Positions 42,742-51,742 of a stretch of 64,000 bases of DNA are shown piece after piece; position 1 is the stretch's first letter; each line of letters opens with the position of its first letter. The stretch comes from G942493375 sp942493375 (GTDB taxonomy: Bacteria > Armatimonadota > UBA5829). A program made the translations under genes and the position numbers. Below the pieces are notes generated by a model. The model saw only the letters and a list, made by a program, of their open reading frames with translations, had not been told where the DNA came from and searched no databases. The stretch covers positions 682,001 through 746,000 of the forward strand of contig OW818698.1 in the NCBI GenBank assembly GCA_942493375.1, in the 5' to 3' direction.

Positions 42742-43614
42742 TTACAAATCAGCCGTATATCTGACCAGATTTGCGTAGCCCATTTCCAATGCCTGGCGGT
42801 TGTCTTCCATACCTTCGAACTCAATGGAGATGAATCCATCATATCCGGCATCTTTGAGGAGCTTCAGGCAGCCTTTTACGTTGACATTGCCATGCCCGAC
42901 GATTGCTCCGCGCAGAGGGGTGCCTCCACGGGACTTGAACCAACCATCACCCGGATCAGCACACGCACATTTTACGTGGAAGTCCTTTGTGTGGACGTGG
43001 AAAGCATACGGGGCAACCCTCTTGACTGCACGCATCGGCTCTTCATCTGCACACAGGAAATTCCCTATGTCTACAAGTACTCCGAAGTTCGGATGATTCA
43101 CTTTTTCAACTAAAGCTTCAACGCGGTCGCTGTCCTGGAAGAAGTAGCCGTGGTTTTCGATCATCGTCTTCACACCTTTGTCTACGGCGTATTCGGTAAC
43201 TCCTCTGTAACCTTTGGCGACGATTGGAAGAGCTTCGATGAAATCTGTCAGGTTGTTCTTGCGGCCAGGGAATCCACCGGTGGCGTCGTGTCGCATAACC
43301 GGTGCACCCAGGGCTACGGCTACATCCACCATTCCATGGAGTCTGGTGATCTCAGACTCTAGGCTTCCACCAGGAGCATTCAAAAAGTCTGCTCCGATAG
43401 TCCAGCTCATAATTTTGAGTCCGGCAGCTGCACACTCATCCTTCATGCGCCTGGCAAATTCAACCTCATTAACACCTTCGGCTTCAGGACCAAATCCTGA
43501 AAACTCAATTCCCTCGAACCCTATCTCTGCTGTAGCTTTGATAACCCCGGACATGTCCAGACGGCCATCACTCAGATATCTTGAAAAGCTGTAACTGCTA
43601 ACACCTAGCTTCAT
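42742..43614 (-). CDS. Sugar phosphate isomerase/epimerase (AP endonuclease-2 fold)
   Basis: 290 residues. AAGGAG lies ten bases before ATG 43614. It is a xylose-isomerase-like TIM barrel: MKLGVSSYSF start, GFEGIEFSG, IENHGYFF, VLVDIGNF, AFHVHTKDF and GFISIEFEG supply the Glu/Asp/His/Glu metal site. Members epimerise or isomerise sugars, inositol ketones or related compounds. No dehydrogenase partner is adjacent. The gene is single, with the barrel gene 130 bases downstream. Confidence 0.88.
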   Translation of the reverse strand: MKLGVSSYSFSRYLSDGRLDMSGVIKATAEIGFEGIEFSGFGPEAEGVNEVEFARRMKDECAAAGLKIMSWTIGADFLNAPGGSLESEITRLHGMVDVAVALGAPVMRHDATGGFPGRKNNLTDFIEALPIVAKGYRGVTEYAVDKGVKTMIENHGYFFQDSDRVEALVEKVNHPNFGVLVDIGNFLCADEEPMRAVKRVAPYAFHVHTKDFHVKCACADPGDGWFKSRGGTPLRGAIVGHGNVNVKGCLKLLKDAGYDGFISIEFEGMEDNRQALEMGYANLVRYTADL

Positions 43615-43851
43615 TTTACGGTTGCTCCTTAGTTAATACAGATCGAATATCTATAGATAACACTCGAAGCAACTATAGAACAGTCGGGCTAACGTGTCAA
43701 GAAGGAGCAGGCTTCAGACTTCGGGCTTCGGGCTTCAGGAAGGGAAGGGAGAGTTGATAGTGGAAAGTTGAAAGTGGAAAGTGGGGGAAGGGGAATTGAT
43801 ATTTGATAATGTAGGGATTTGGGGTTGGGGTACTCGATAGTTTACGTGTGA
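43615..43851. other. Intergenic region with purine-rich low-complexity DNA
   Basis: Contains short direct repeats (CTTCGGG, then GGAAAGT / GAAAGTGGAAAGTGGGG) between about 43705 and 43800. No ORF is seen. Confidence 0.5.
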
Positions 43852-43881
43852 TTGTCCCTACGGGGGTTCACACTGTATAAT
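43852..43881 (+). promoter_or_regulatory. Promoter close to the start codon of gene 43891
   Basis: TTGTCC (43852-43857), 18-base spacer, TATAAT (43876-43881). The start codon at 43891 lies only nine bases after the -10 box, so the mRNA would be leaderless or nearly so. Confidence 0.55.
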
Positions 43882-43890
43882 GTATCTGTT

Positions 43891-44682
43891 ATGAAACAAG
43901 CAATAGAGAGAGTTCGTAAACCGAATATTCGTAAAGCTGCACTGGGTGGGCTTCGTGAGGGTTATTTTAACCTGGGGTTTGTGCTGTTTGGGTCGGCAAT
44001 GACTACCCTTATAACCTTTGGACTGGCATGGATTATATCAGCAATATGCCGTCCCTTCGCCCCCTGGCAGCTGGTGTTCTATATTATTCCTGCGATGGCT
44101 GGCTGGATATGCTCTGTGGGGATATATGATTACGCTTACAAAGCTGTAACGCATGAACACCCTGTGGTTATGGATGCTATTACAGCTATCCGTGAGCTTA
44201 TCCGTCCGGCCCTGCTGCTGTTTGCGCTGGATCTGTTCATTACGCTGGTTATAATATCCGACTTTGTTTACTGTGCATACTGGGCGATGAGTACCGGACA
44301 GCTGCTTCAGACTGCGCTGGCTGTTTTCTGTTTTTACCTGATCATCATCTGGGTAATGATGACCCTCTATCACCTTCCTCTCCTGGTTGATGGAGGCAAA
44401 GAGTCTACAGTGCCGGGGATTTTGAAGCGTTCGTTCATCCTGACATTCGGGAATCCTGTCTTTACACTGATGCTCTTTCTTGTTATAATCGCGTTTACGG
44501 TTATTTGTGCCCTGCCTGTATTCGCCGGCTGGGTCGCTCTTCTTGTTGGAGGCTGCGCATTTTTCTGCTGCAGCGCACTCAAGGAACTTTTCATCAGCTA
44601 CGGCCTTACCCCCGATGATCCCACAGAACCAGAGGACAAAGGCTGGCGCGTACCTGAAAAGAAATCAGAAGATAAAAGTTAG
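43891..44682 (+). CDS. Polytopic membrane protein, YesL/DUF624-like
   Basis: 263 residues from ATG 43891; the longer frame would begin inside the promoter. About six membrane helices are visible with a conserved-looking PGILKRSFILTFGNP loop, similar to small YesL-type (DUF624) proteins that often sit near sugar-use genes. The C-terminus is a charged cytoplasmic tail. Function unknown. Confidence 0.6.
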   Translation: MKQAIERVRKPNIRKAALGGLREGYFNLGFVLFGSAMTTLITFGLAWIISAICRPFAPWQLVFYIIPAMAGWICSVGIYDYAYKAVTHEHPVVMDAITAIRELIRPALLLFALDLFITLVIISDFVYCAYWAMSTGQLLQTALAVFCFYLIIIWVMMTLYHLPLLVDGGKESTVPGILKRSFILTFGNPVFTLMLFLVIIAFTVICALPVFAGWVALLVGGCAFFCCSALKELFISYGLTPDDPTEPEDKGWRVPEKKSEDKS

Positions 44683-44718
44683 TCTGAATGAAATGTTGTC
44701 ATTACTGAATGCAGCTTT

Positions 44719-44794
44719 TGTCATTCTGAATGAAATGAAGAATCTGCTGTTTGTGATTGGGAAAAGCAGATTCTTCACTGCGTTCAGAATGACA
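44719..44794. repeat. Palindromic unit, TGTCATTCTGAATG family
   Basis: Left arm from 44719, right arm to 44794 (GCAGATTCTTCACTGCG then TTCAGAATGACA), spacer about 20 bases. It lies 40 bases before the PfkB kinase gene. Confidence 0.85.
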
Positions 44795-44834
44795 GGTCAC
44801 CTATTTCTATAATTCATCTGCGAGGATATTAACG

Positions 44835-45809
44835 ATGCCTGATGTAACGTGTCTTGGAATTTTAGTGGCCGATGTTGTCGGCAAGCCTGTTGATCAGCTT
44901 CCTGAAAAAGGGAAATTGGCTCTTGTTGAGCGCATGGAACTCCATTCCGGTGGATGTGCAGCAAATACCGGTGGAACACTTGCTAAAATCGGGATTGATA
45001 CTGCTGTTATGGGTAAAGTCGGCAATGACGGTTTCGGCGACTTTGTAATCGGCTATTTACAGAAACTGAACGTTGACTGCCGTGGAATAGCAAGAGATCA
45101 CTATGTATCTACTTCGGCTACGATGGTTATGGTCGATGACGCAGGTGAGCGTTCATTCCTGCACTATATCGGCGCCAATGCTGCGATCACGGTTGCAGAT
45201 ATCAATTTCGATGTAATCAAAGAGAGCAAGATCCTCCATGTTGCAGGATCATTCCTTATGCCTGGTTTTGATGGCGAACCTACTGCCGAAGTCCTGAAGA
45301 AGGCCAAAGAGATGGGCGTCACGACTTCCATCGATACTGCCTGGGACTCCCGCGGCAACTGGATGAAACTTCTGGGGCCTTGCCTTCAATATGTAGACTA
45401 CGCTGTGCCAAGTATAGACGAAGCCCAAATGTGCACCGGTCAGAAAGATCCGGCAGATGTTGCCAAGGCTCTGATGGACATGGGCGTCAAGGTTGTCGGT
45501 CTGAAGATGGGCGATCAGGGATGCTATATCCGAAGCGCTGACGAAGAGATCAGGCTGCCTATATATCCTGTCCATGCAGTTGACGCATGCGGCGCGGGTG
45601 ATGCATTTGCAGCTGGATTCCTTGCCGGGATTTCCAATGGCTGGGACCTGGAAAAGACAGGCAAGTTCGCCAACGCAACCGGTGCTTTCTGCGTAACTGC
45701 TCTGGGAGCAACCACAGGAATCAAAGACCAGGCAACAATCGAGGCTTTCATTAGAGTAATGGAAGGCGGATCAGTCTGCGACGGCGAGTTCTGCAACTGC
45801 AAGATATAG
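44835..45809 (+). CDS. PfkB-family carbohydrate kinase
   Basis: 324 residues. Both PfkB signatures are visible: the substrate-side HSGGCAANTGGTLAKIG (about 37-53) and the catalytic DACGAGDAFAAGF (about 253-265) with the base Asp and anion-hole Gly-Ala-Gly. GAGGATATTAACG precedes the ATG. It phosphorylates a sugar or nucleoside (ribokinase/ketohexokinase/adenosine-type); the substrate cannot be told. The Cys-rich end CDGEFCNCK is unusual for the family. Confidence 0.9.
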   Translation: MPDVTCLGILVADVVGKPVDQLPEKGKLALVERMELHSGGCAANTGGTLAKIGIDTAVMGKVGNDGFGDFVIGYLQKLNVDCRGIARDHYVSTSATMVMVDDAGERSFLHYIGANAAITVADINFDVIKESKILHVAGSFLMPGFDGEPTAEVLKKAKEMGVTTSIDTAWDSRGNWMKLLGPCLQYVDYAVPSIDEAQMCTGQKDPADVAKALMDMGVKVVGLKMGDQGCYIRSADEEIRLPIYPVHAVDACGAGDAFAAGFLAGISNGWDLEKTGKFANATGAFCVTALGATTGIKDQATIEAFIRVMEGGSVCDGEFCNCKI

Positions 45810-45822
45810 TAATCTTTTGAAT

Positions 45823-45957
45823 CGCGAATGACGCGGAAATTTTAGGATTTCGCGGAAATGGCGGTAACGTCAGAATGTGATGTACCCGTCATCCTGAGGA
45901 ACGAAGGATCTGCTTTTTTCGGAAGGAAAAGCAGATCCTTCGTTCCTCAGGATGACA
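45823..45957. repeat. Palindrome CGTTCCTCAGGATGAC plus degenerate GCGAATGACGC unit
   Basis: A degenerate GCGAATGACGCGGAAA unit (45823-45860) and a palindrome of GTCATCCTGAGGAACGAAGG type (45888-45956) with a short spacer. A C-rich half-element follows near 46019-46047. Together they fill the space before alaS; no T-box-like leader was found. Confidence 0.8.
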
Positions 45958-46104
45958 AGCACCACACTTTGTTTGGTATAACATGAGCATGTTTTCACCT
46001 GAACAGTATTGCGCCTAACCACCTTCTCCAAGAGGGGAAATTAGTTTGGCTAACTGCCTGGCTCAATCTTGATTTTATTAGAAACGTGGGATTTGGGATA
46101 ATTT

Positions 46105-48756
46105 ATGAATAGCAAAGATCTTCGTTCAAAGTATCTGAAGTTTTTCGAGAGCAAGGGGCATTTGGTGCATGCCAGTGATTCGCTGGTGCCGGATGATCCT
46201 ACGCTGCTGTATACGTCCGCTGGAATGGTGCAGTTTAAGCCATATTACGTGGGTGAGAGGGTGCCTCCCTGTCCCAGGATCACTACATCCCAGAAGTGCC
46301 TGCGTACAGATGATGTTGATGAAGTCGGCGATGCCGTTCATCATACATTCTTCGAAATGCTGGGCAACTTCAGCTTCGGGGATTACTTTAAACGAGATGC
46401 TATTAAGTGGGCTTGGGAGTTCCTGACGGAAGTCCTTGAGCTCGATCCTCAAAACATCTGGACCAGTGTTTATCTTGACGATGATGAAGCTGCGGATGTG
46501 TGGATCAATGAAGTCGGGTTCCCGGCGGACAGACTTGTAAGGCTTGGTGAAGACAAGAACTACTGGCCTGCTAACTGTCCAAGCAAAGGGCCAAATGGAG
46601 TCTGCGGACCATGCAACGAGATTTTCCTGGATACTACCCCCGAACTGGGACGTCCTGAGAATCCGGAATGGTCGATTGCACACGACGGCAACAGGTTTGT
46701 AGAGATATGGAACCTGGTGTTTACTCAGTATGACCGCCAGGACGAAGGCAAGCTGGTTCCTCTTCCTACAAAGAACATCGATACAGGTATGGGCCTTGAG
46801 AGAACAATATCAATTCTCAACGGCTTCAAGACCAACTATGAAACCGATCTCTTCCTGCCGATCATCCAGCGCATAGAGGAGCTCTCCGGTAAGAAGTATG
46901 GGCCTGACGAGAAGATAAACCGCCCGATCAGAGTAGTCGCCGACCACATCCGTGCAGCAGTGTTTACTATCGCTGACGGAGTTATGCCTTCTAACGTTGG
47001 GCGGGGTTATGTTCTGCGAAGAGTCCTGCGAAATGCTGTCCTTAAGGGACGCAATCTTGGGATGATCGACCCGTTCCTGTCGGACGCCGTATCGGTTGTC
47101 TGCGACATTATGGGTGACATTTATCCGGAAATCGTTGAGCGCAAGGCTTACATTGAGAAGGTTGTAGCTTCTGAGGAAGACAAGTTCAGACGGACACTCG
47201 ACAGCGGTCTGGACAGGCTCAACAACATGGTTGAGAATGCCCTGCAGGCCGGAAGCAAGAAAATCGACGGCGAATCGGCATTTACGCTGTATGATACCTA
47301 CGGATTCCCGCTGGAACTGAGCTGTGAAGTTGCTGCTGAGAGCGATGTTACTGTTGATATCGATGGGTTCAAAGCCGCGATGGAACTGCAGCGCCAGAGA
47401 GCCAAGGAAGCCGGAAACTTCGGCAGTGTTATGACGGCTGCGGGCGGTTCACTGGTATTCGAGCTTGAGTCCAGCCTGGAATCTACTACATTTGTCGGTT
47501 ATGATGAATTGGCGACTGAAGGAACTGTCCTTGCTATAATCCAGGGGGATGAGCTTGTCCTGTCTGCCAATGCAGGAGACAAAGTTGATGTTATCCTCGA
47601 CCGGACAGCGTTGTATGCAGAGAGCGGCGGTCAGGTCGGCGACACTGGAGTATTGAAATCCAATGGGCTGCTTGCTACGGTTAATGACACGGTAAAACTT
47701 TCCGGATTTTTCCTGCACAGAGTTATTCTGGAACAGGGAACTCTGGCTGTCGGAGATAAAGTTACAGCTGAAGTAGATGTGAACCGTCGGTTGGATATCG
47801 CCCGTAACCATTCTGCTACCCATCTGTTGCACAGCGCGCTGCATGAAGTGATTGGTGAGCATGCGTTGCAGGCGGGATCTGTTGTTGATCCTGAAAGACT
47901 GCGTTTTGACTTCTCACACTTCCAGGCAGTTACAGCTGAGGAACTCAGGCAGATTGAGGACAGGGTCAATGAGATGATCCTGGCTGACTATTCGGCTAAT
48001 ACGCTTGTAACCAGCATCGATGAAGCCCGGAAGATGGGTGCCACTGCACTTTTCGGTGAGAAATACGGCGATACGGTGCGGGTTGTGAGTATGGGAGAGC
48101 ATTCTACCGAGTTCTGTGGCGGAACACACCTGACCCACACATCTCAGATAGGGCTGTTTAAGCTGGTATCTGAGTCCAGTGTTGGTGCAGGACTTCGAAG
48201 AATTGAAGGCGTTACCGGAAGAGCATCCGTTCAGTTTGTCCATCAGCTGGAAGACAAGATTCGAGATGCTGCTGCGGCTCTGGGGTCATCTATTGTTGAA
48301 TTAGTAGGCTCTGCAGAGCGTGCATCCCAGGCTGTGAAGGACGCTGCTAAGGAACTGGAGAAGATCCGTTCACGTGAAGCTGTAGATAAAGCAGCCGACC
48401 TTGCAGGATCTGCAAAAGAAGCTAACGGCATTAAGTTCATCACCTACGAAGCTGAAGGAGTTGACCCTGCGACGCTGCAGAAGCTGGCTGACAATATAGC
48501 AGACAAACTGCACTCCGGTGTTGTTGTGTTGGCGACAGGCTCGGAGGGCAAAGTTGTTTTTGTCTGTAAAGTCACTCAGGACCTTGTCTCTAAGGGTTTC
48601 CATGCCGGTAACCTTGTAAAAGAGATTGCAAGAGTTGCAGGTGGAGGCGGAGGCGGTCGACCGGACTTTGCTCAGGCTGGCGGTAAGGATGCAAGCAAGA
48701 TAGGCGAAGCCCTGGCATTGGCTGCGGAGTTGATTACGACTAAGGCGACGGCGTAG
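46105..48756 (+). CDS. alaS: Alanyl-tRNA synthetase
   Basis: 883 residues, full length. The class II catalytic core at the start has FESKGHLVHASDSLVP, SAGMVQFKPYY, TSQKCLRTDDVDEVG, HHTFFEMLGNFSFGDYFK. The editing domain has HSATHLLHSALHE and EFCGGTHL (zinc ligands). The C-Ala domain ends with the glycine run GGGGGGRPDFAQAGG. It charges tRNA-Ala. It appears monocistronic with a repeat-rich leader. Typical housekeeping gene, sequence normal. Confidence 0.98.
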   Translation: MNSKDLRSKYLKFFESKGHLVHASDSLVPDDPTLLYTSAGMVQFKPYYVGERVPPCPRITTSQKCLRTDDVDEVGDAVHHTFFEMLGNFSFGDYFKRDAIKWAWEFLTEVLELDPQNIWTSVYLDDDEAADVWINEVGFPADRLVRLGEDKNYWPANCPSKGPNGVCGPCNEIFLDTTPELGRPENPEWSIAHDGNRFVEIWNLVFTQYDRQDEGKLVPLPTKNIDTGMGLERTISILNGFKTNYETDLFLPIIQRIEELSGKKYGPDEKINRPIRVVADHIRAAVFTIADGVMPSNVGRGYVLRRVLRNAVLKGRNLGMIDPFLSDAVSVVCDIMGDIYPEIVERKAYIEKVVASEEDKFRRTLDSGLDRLNNMVENALQAGSKKIDGESAFTLYDTYGFPLELSCEVAAESDVTVDIDGFKAAMELQRQRAKEAGNFGSVMTAAGGSLVFELESSLESTTFVGYDELATEGTVLAIIQGDELVLSANAGDKVDVILDRTALYAESGGQVGDTGVLKSNGLLATVNDTVKLSGFFLHRVILEQGTLAVGDKVTAEVDVNRRLDIARNHSATHLLHSALHEVIGEHALQAGSVVDPERLRFDFSHFQAVTAEELRQIEDRVNEMILADYSANTLVTSIDEARKMGATALFGEKYGDTVRVVSMGEHSTEFCGGTHLTHTSQIGLFKLVSESSVGAGLRRIEGVTGRASVQFVHQLEDKIRDAAAALGSSIVELVGSAERASQAVKDAAKELEKIRSREAVDKAADLAGSAKEANGIKFITYEAEGVDPATLQKLADNIADKLHSGVVVLATGSEGKVVFVCKVTQDLVSKGFHAGNLVKEIARVAGGGGGGRPDFAQAGGKDASKIGEALALAAELITTKATA

Positions 48757-48759
48757 TTA

Positions 48760-48945
48760 GCTGCTCTAGTGGGAATTTGGTTGATTCTTCGGCATTACTA
48801 ATGCATCGGCATCGGCGCTACGGGGCGATTGATTGTGAGTTAGCGAAACGTTGTAGCCCTTCGCTCTGATACCGATGCATTTGTGATTTGGCAGTTGCTG
48901 GGATCACATCCCCCCTACCCCCCTTCAAAGGGGGAATTTGGTTGT
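48760..48945. repeat. Composite repeat element (copy A): GCATCGG inverted repeat plus C-rich hairpin
   Basis: Order: GGGAATTTGGTTGATTC tail, inverted repeat AATGCATCGG (48800) / CCGATGCATT (48872-48881), then CCCCCCTACCCCCCTTC-aaAGGGGGAATTTGG (48909-48942). The same order of parts recurs at 59368-59592. Confidence 0.75.
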
Positions 48946-48990
48946 GCTTGTACGATACATTAGTTTATTGCATTGATACATATGGATAAA

Positions 48991-49080
48991 GCAGATTCTT
49001 CACTGCGTTCAGAATGACAGTGTTACGTTCAGAATGACATGGCTACGTTCAGAATGACCATATTCCGTTTAGAATGACAA
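48991..49080. repeat. Degenerate tandem array of TTCAGAATGAC half-units
   Basis: One full arm (GCAGATTCTTCACTGCG...AATGACA) is followed by three spaced copies: ACGTTCAGAATGACA, ACGTTCAGAATGACC and CCGTTTAGAATGACA. It directly abuts the start of the membrane protein gene. Confidence 0.85.
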
Positions 49081-49091
49081 GTTATAAAAGT

Positions 49092-51338
49092 ATGATTACC
49101 CGCTTAACTAAGATAGAGTTTTGTGTTTCACTGCTGCTGTTAGTTATTTGCAGTGGGCCTGTTTGTGCTCGGAAGATTATTGTTGTTGTTGCTAACCGGT
49201 TGACTCTGGCTGATATTTCGGGATATTCTACTGCTAATATATCGAATTCGATGGCGTTCGGAGCTGTCGGGCTCTTAAGTCCTAACTGCTCCGGTCCTAA
49301 ATCTGAAGCGTCTGTTTTGTTGACTGCTGCCTCAGGCAATCCGGCTATGGCTGATGTCTGGATCAGGGATATACGCACCGCTGAAGAGAAAACCCCTACT
49401 GCCATTAACGCTGCTGCTGACTATAAACTCCGCACAGGAAACACGGCAAAGCCAGGATCAGGAGTATTTCTCCAACTTGCTGAAGCTGTGAAACTTAACA
49501 CTCTCTCCGACAGGCCTTTTAAAACAGGTTTAATCGGTGATTCGCTGGAAGCTGCTGGTAAAAGAGTTTGTGTGCTTGGCAGCGCGGATGTGGAATCGGA
49601 AATTACTCCTGCTATACCAGACAGATCAGCTGCAGTTATTGCGGCAGACTCTCAAGGATTGATCGACCGTTTTGATCCATTTGTCTCAGGAACGCCTGCA
49701 GGCAAGACAAACTGGCTTTCAGATCCGAATGCATTAGCTGCATCGGCAGTGAAAGCTCTACAGGAAAACGACCTGGTGGTCCTGTGCTTTGGTGACCTTG
49801 TCCGTTTGGATAATATGCGTCCTTATATGACTGCAAGGTCATTTGATGAGTGGAAGACACGTGCTCTCCGCAGGCTTGATGTCATGTCCAGCTACTTGAT
49901 GGAAGAGTGCCAGAAACAGGATGCAACCCTGGTGCTGGTATCATTTGGGCTCCCTGATCTCATTATTAAGAACCCCAAATATCCAAAGACATGGGCAGAA
50001 TTGACTCCTGTTATGGTATGGGGCAACGGAAGCGGCCTGTTGATGTCCCCCAGTACACGAACTACCGGGCTTATAACTGCTGCTGACTTTGCACCGACAA
50101 TTTTGCAGATGACCGGAACAACACCTGTGAGGAGAGTTACCGGCAGACCTTCGATGACAATGGACAGCGGGCAGTCATCAATGGACTATCTCCAGCGTAA
50201 AATGGTGGAATTACAGGATCTCAATGCCAGAGTCAGAGTGAACAGAATCTTATTGGATCCCATGGGAGGAGCTTGTGCGGGACTGGCAGCTGTTGCATTT
50301 TGCTCCCTTGCGGTGGTTGTTGCGTTTGGGCTGAAGATATCGAAGAAGCTTCGGTCGGTTATGTGGGTTGGGATGATAAGTGTAATATCTCTGCCTGCTG
50401 CCCTAATGATTGCTGCAGTCTTTCCACCGGGAATCTACTGGTATATTGGGGGCACAGTAATATCAGCTGCCGCACTGACTGCGCTGGCTCTTTATATGGC
50501 AAGCAAGTGTGAGAGCTATCCAGGGAGCGCTCCGGCATTCATTTGTGCTTATACTGCTCTGATCATAATTGCTGATGCTTTCGCAGGTTCCCCACTCTGC
50601 CGGATAAGTATGCCGAGTTCTTACCAGCTTTCGGGAATGCGTTATTATGGAACAGGAAATGAGTTTGCTTCATTCGCTATTGCTATGGCAGGCTGCACGA
50701 TGCTGTTCCTTGGAAGTGCAATCCCCAACCTTGCAAGCTTATTATGGAAAATAACGGCTGGTCTTGGGACAGTATTGATTATCGCACTAGGCTGGGGTAG
50801 TTTCGGGGCAAATTACGGAGCTACAGCCGCTGCTACGACTACGTTTATCCTACTGGCTATTGCTCTTGGTAAAGGCAGTTTGCGCCTGTGGCATGTTGTG
50901 CTGTCTATATTCGCCGGAGTCGTGGTATCATTTGCCCTCTCAGAAATAGATGCCCATATAATGGGTGGAATGAGTACGCATGCAGGACGTGCTGCCAGAG
51001 TAGCAGGAACAGACGGCACAAGGTTCCTGCTTGAAATGATGCTCAGGAAAATAGGATTTAACCTGAAGACAGTCTTTGGATCCACTGCATGCCTCATTTT
51101 TCTGGGGTTCACACCTTTTCTTTTTGTATGGTTCCACAAGATCCAGGGAAAAGCCAACCAGATGCTGGCTTCCATACCCGGTGTCCGCTCCGGATACATT
51201 GCAATGCTCATAGGCAGCGGTGTTGCATTCATACTAAACGATTCCGGCATAGTAATGGCTGCTATTATGCTTGGGATCATGTTGTCTATGTTATTATGCT
51301 CATTGTTTGAGCTGGAGGCTACCGAATGTCACGAATAG
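49092..51338 (+). CDS. Membrane protein with alkaline-phosphatase-like N-terminal domain
   Basis: 748 residues from ATG 49092; an ATG six codons earlier (49074) lies inside a repeat. A signal/anchor segment (about 6-25) is followed by RKIIVVVANRLTLADISGYS, which fits the first strand of alkaline-phosphatase superfamily domains, with VLVSFGLPDL later. From about residue 385 on there are nine to ten membrane helices. The canonical metal ligands are not complete, so catalysis is uncertain. It overlaps ruvX by 13 bases and begins the ruvX-mltG-yqeG-aroE operon. A role in envelope or polymer synthesis is a guess from mltG. Confidence 0.6.
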   Translation: MITRLTKIEFCVSLLLLVICSGPVCARKIIVVVANRLTLADISGYSTANISNSMAFGAVGLLSPNCSGPKSEASVLLTAASGNPAMADVWIRDIRTAEEKTPTAINAAADYKLRTGNTAKPGSGVFLQLAEAVKLNTLSDRPFKTGLIGDSLEAAGKRVCVLGSADVESEITPAIPDRSAAVIAADSQGLIDRFDPFVSGTPAGKTNWLSDPNALAASAVKALQENDLVVLCFGDLVRLDNMRPYMTARSFDEWKTRALRRLDVMSSYLMEECQKQDATLVLVSFGLPDLIIKNPKYPKTWAELTPVMVWGNGSGLLMSPSTRTTGLITAADFAPTILQMTGTTPVRRVTGRPSMTMDSGQSSMDYLQRKMVELQDLNARVRVNRILLDPMGGACAGLAAVAFCSLAVVVAFGLKISKKLRSVMWVGMISVISLPAALMIAAVFPPGIYWYIGGTVISAAALTALALYMASKCESYPGSAPAFICAYTALIIIADAFAGSPLCRISMPSSYQLSGMRYYGTGNEFASFAIAMAGCTMLFLGSAIPNLASLLWKITAGLGTVLIIALGWGSFGANYGATAAATTTFILLAIALGKGSLRLWHVVLSIFAGVVVSFALSEIDAHIMGGMSTHAGRAARVAGTDGTRFLLEMMLRKIGFNLKTVFGSTACLIFLGFTPFLFVWFHKIQGKANQMLASIPGVRSGYIAMLIGSGVAFILNDSGIVMAAIMLGIMLSMLLCSLFELEATECHE

Positions 51339-51742
51339 TTGCGTTGGATGTTGGAGACGCCAGGATTGGTGTCGCGGCCACCGATGAGCTCGGGATTACT
51401 GTTGCACCGCGAAAGACCGTCCACCGGACAGTCAGCGTAAAAGACGATATCCGAAATATGCTTGAACTGCTGGATAACCTGGATGCTGAGAAAGTTATTA
51501 TTGGTTATCCCGTTAACGAGGAAGGTGAGGAAGGCCCGCAGGCAGCAAAGGTCAAGGATTTCTATGACCGCCTTGTTCGCAGATTATCTATTCCCGTGGT
51601 ATTATGGGATGAGAGGTTCTCAACCCAGGAAGCTGAAAGTCAGCTGCTGGAAATGGACCTTACACGTAAACAGCGCCTGAAGGTTATAGACCAAATGGCA
51701 GCAGTAATCATTTTAAAGAGCTATCTGGATGAGAATCAGTGA
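51326..51742 (+). CDS. ruvX: Putative Holliday junction resolvase / pre-16S rRNA nuclease RuvX (YqgF)
   Basis: 138 residues, normal length. RNase H-like fold with ALDVGDARIGVA (first Asp), VIIGYPVNEEGEEG, LWDERFST (Glu) and VIDQMAAVIIL (last Asp). GGAGG lies seven bases before the ATG. Acts in 16S rRNA 5'-end maturation and possibly recombination (family knowledge). It overlaps both neighbours, so it is translated from one operon mRNA. Confidence 0.95.
   Translation: MSRIVALDVGDARIGVAATDELGITVAPRKTVHRTVSVKDDIRNMLELLDNLDAEKVIIGYPVNEEGEEGPQAAKVKDFYDRLVRRLSIPVVLWDERFSTQEAESQLLEMDLTRKQRLKVIDQMAAVIILKSYLDENQ

Noticed and set aside
45960..46104. T-box or other tRNA-sensing leader before alaS
   Set aside because: No T-box core sequence, specifier loop or terminator pair is seen; the region is mostly repeat DNA.
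46126..46683. 185-residue antisense frame over alaS
   Set aside because: alaS is unmistakable; the antisense frame is a shadow.
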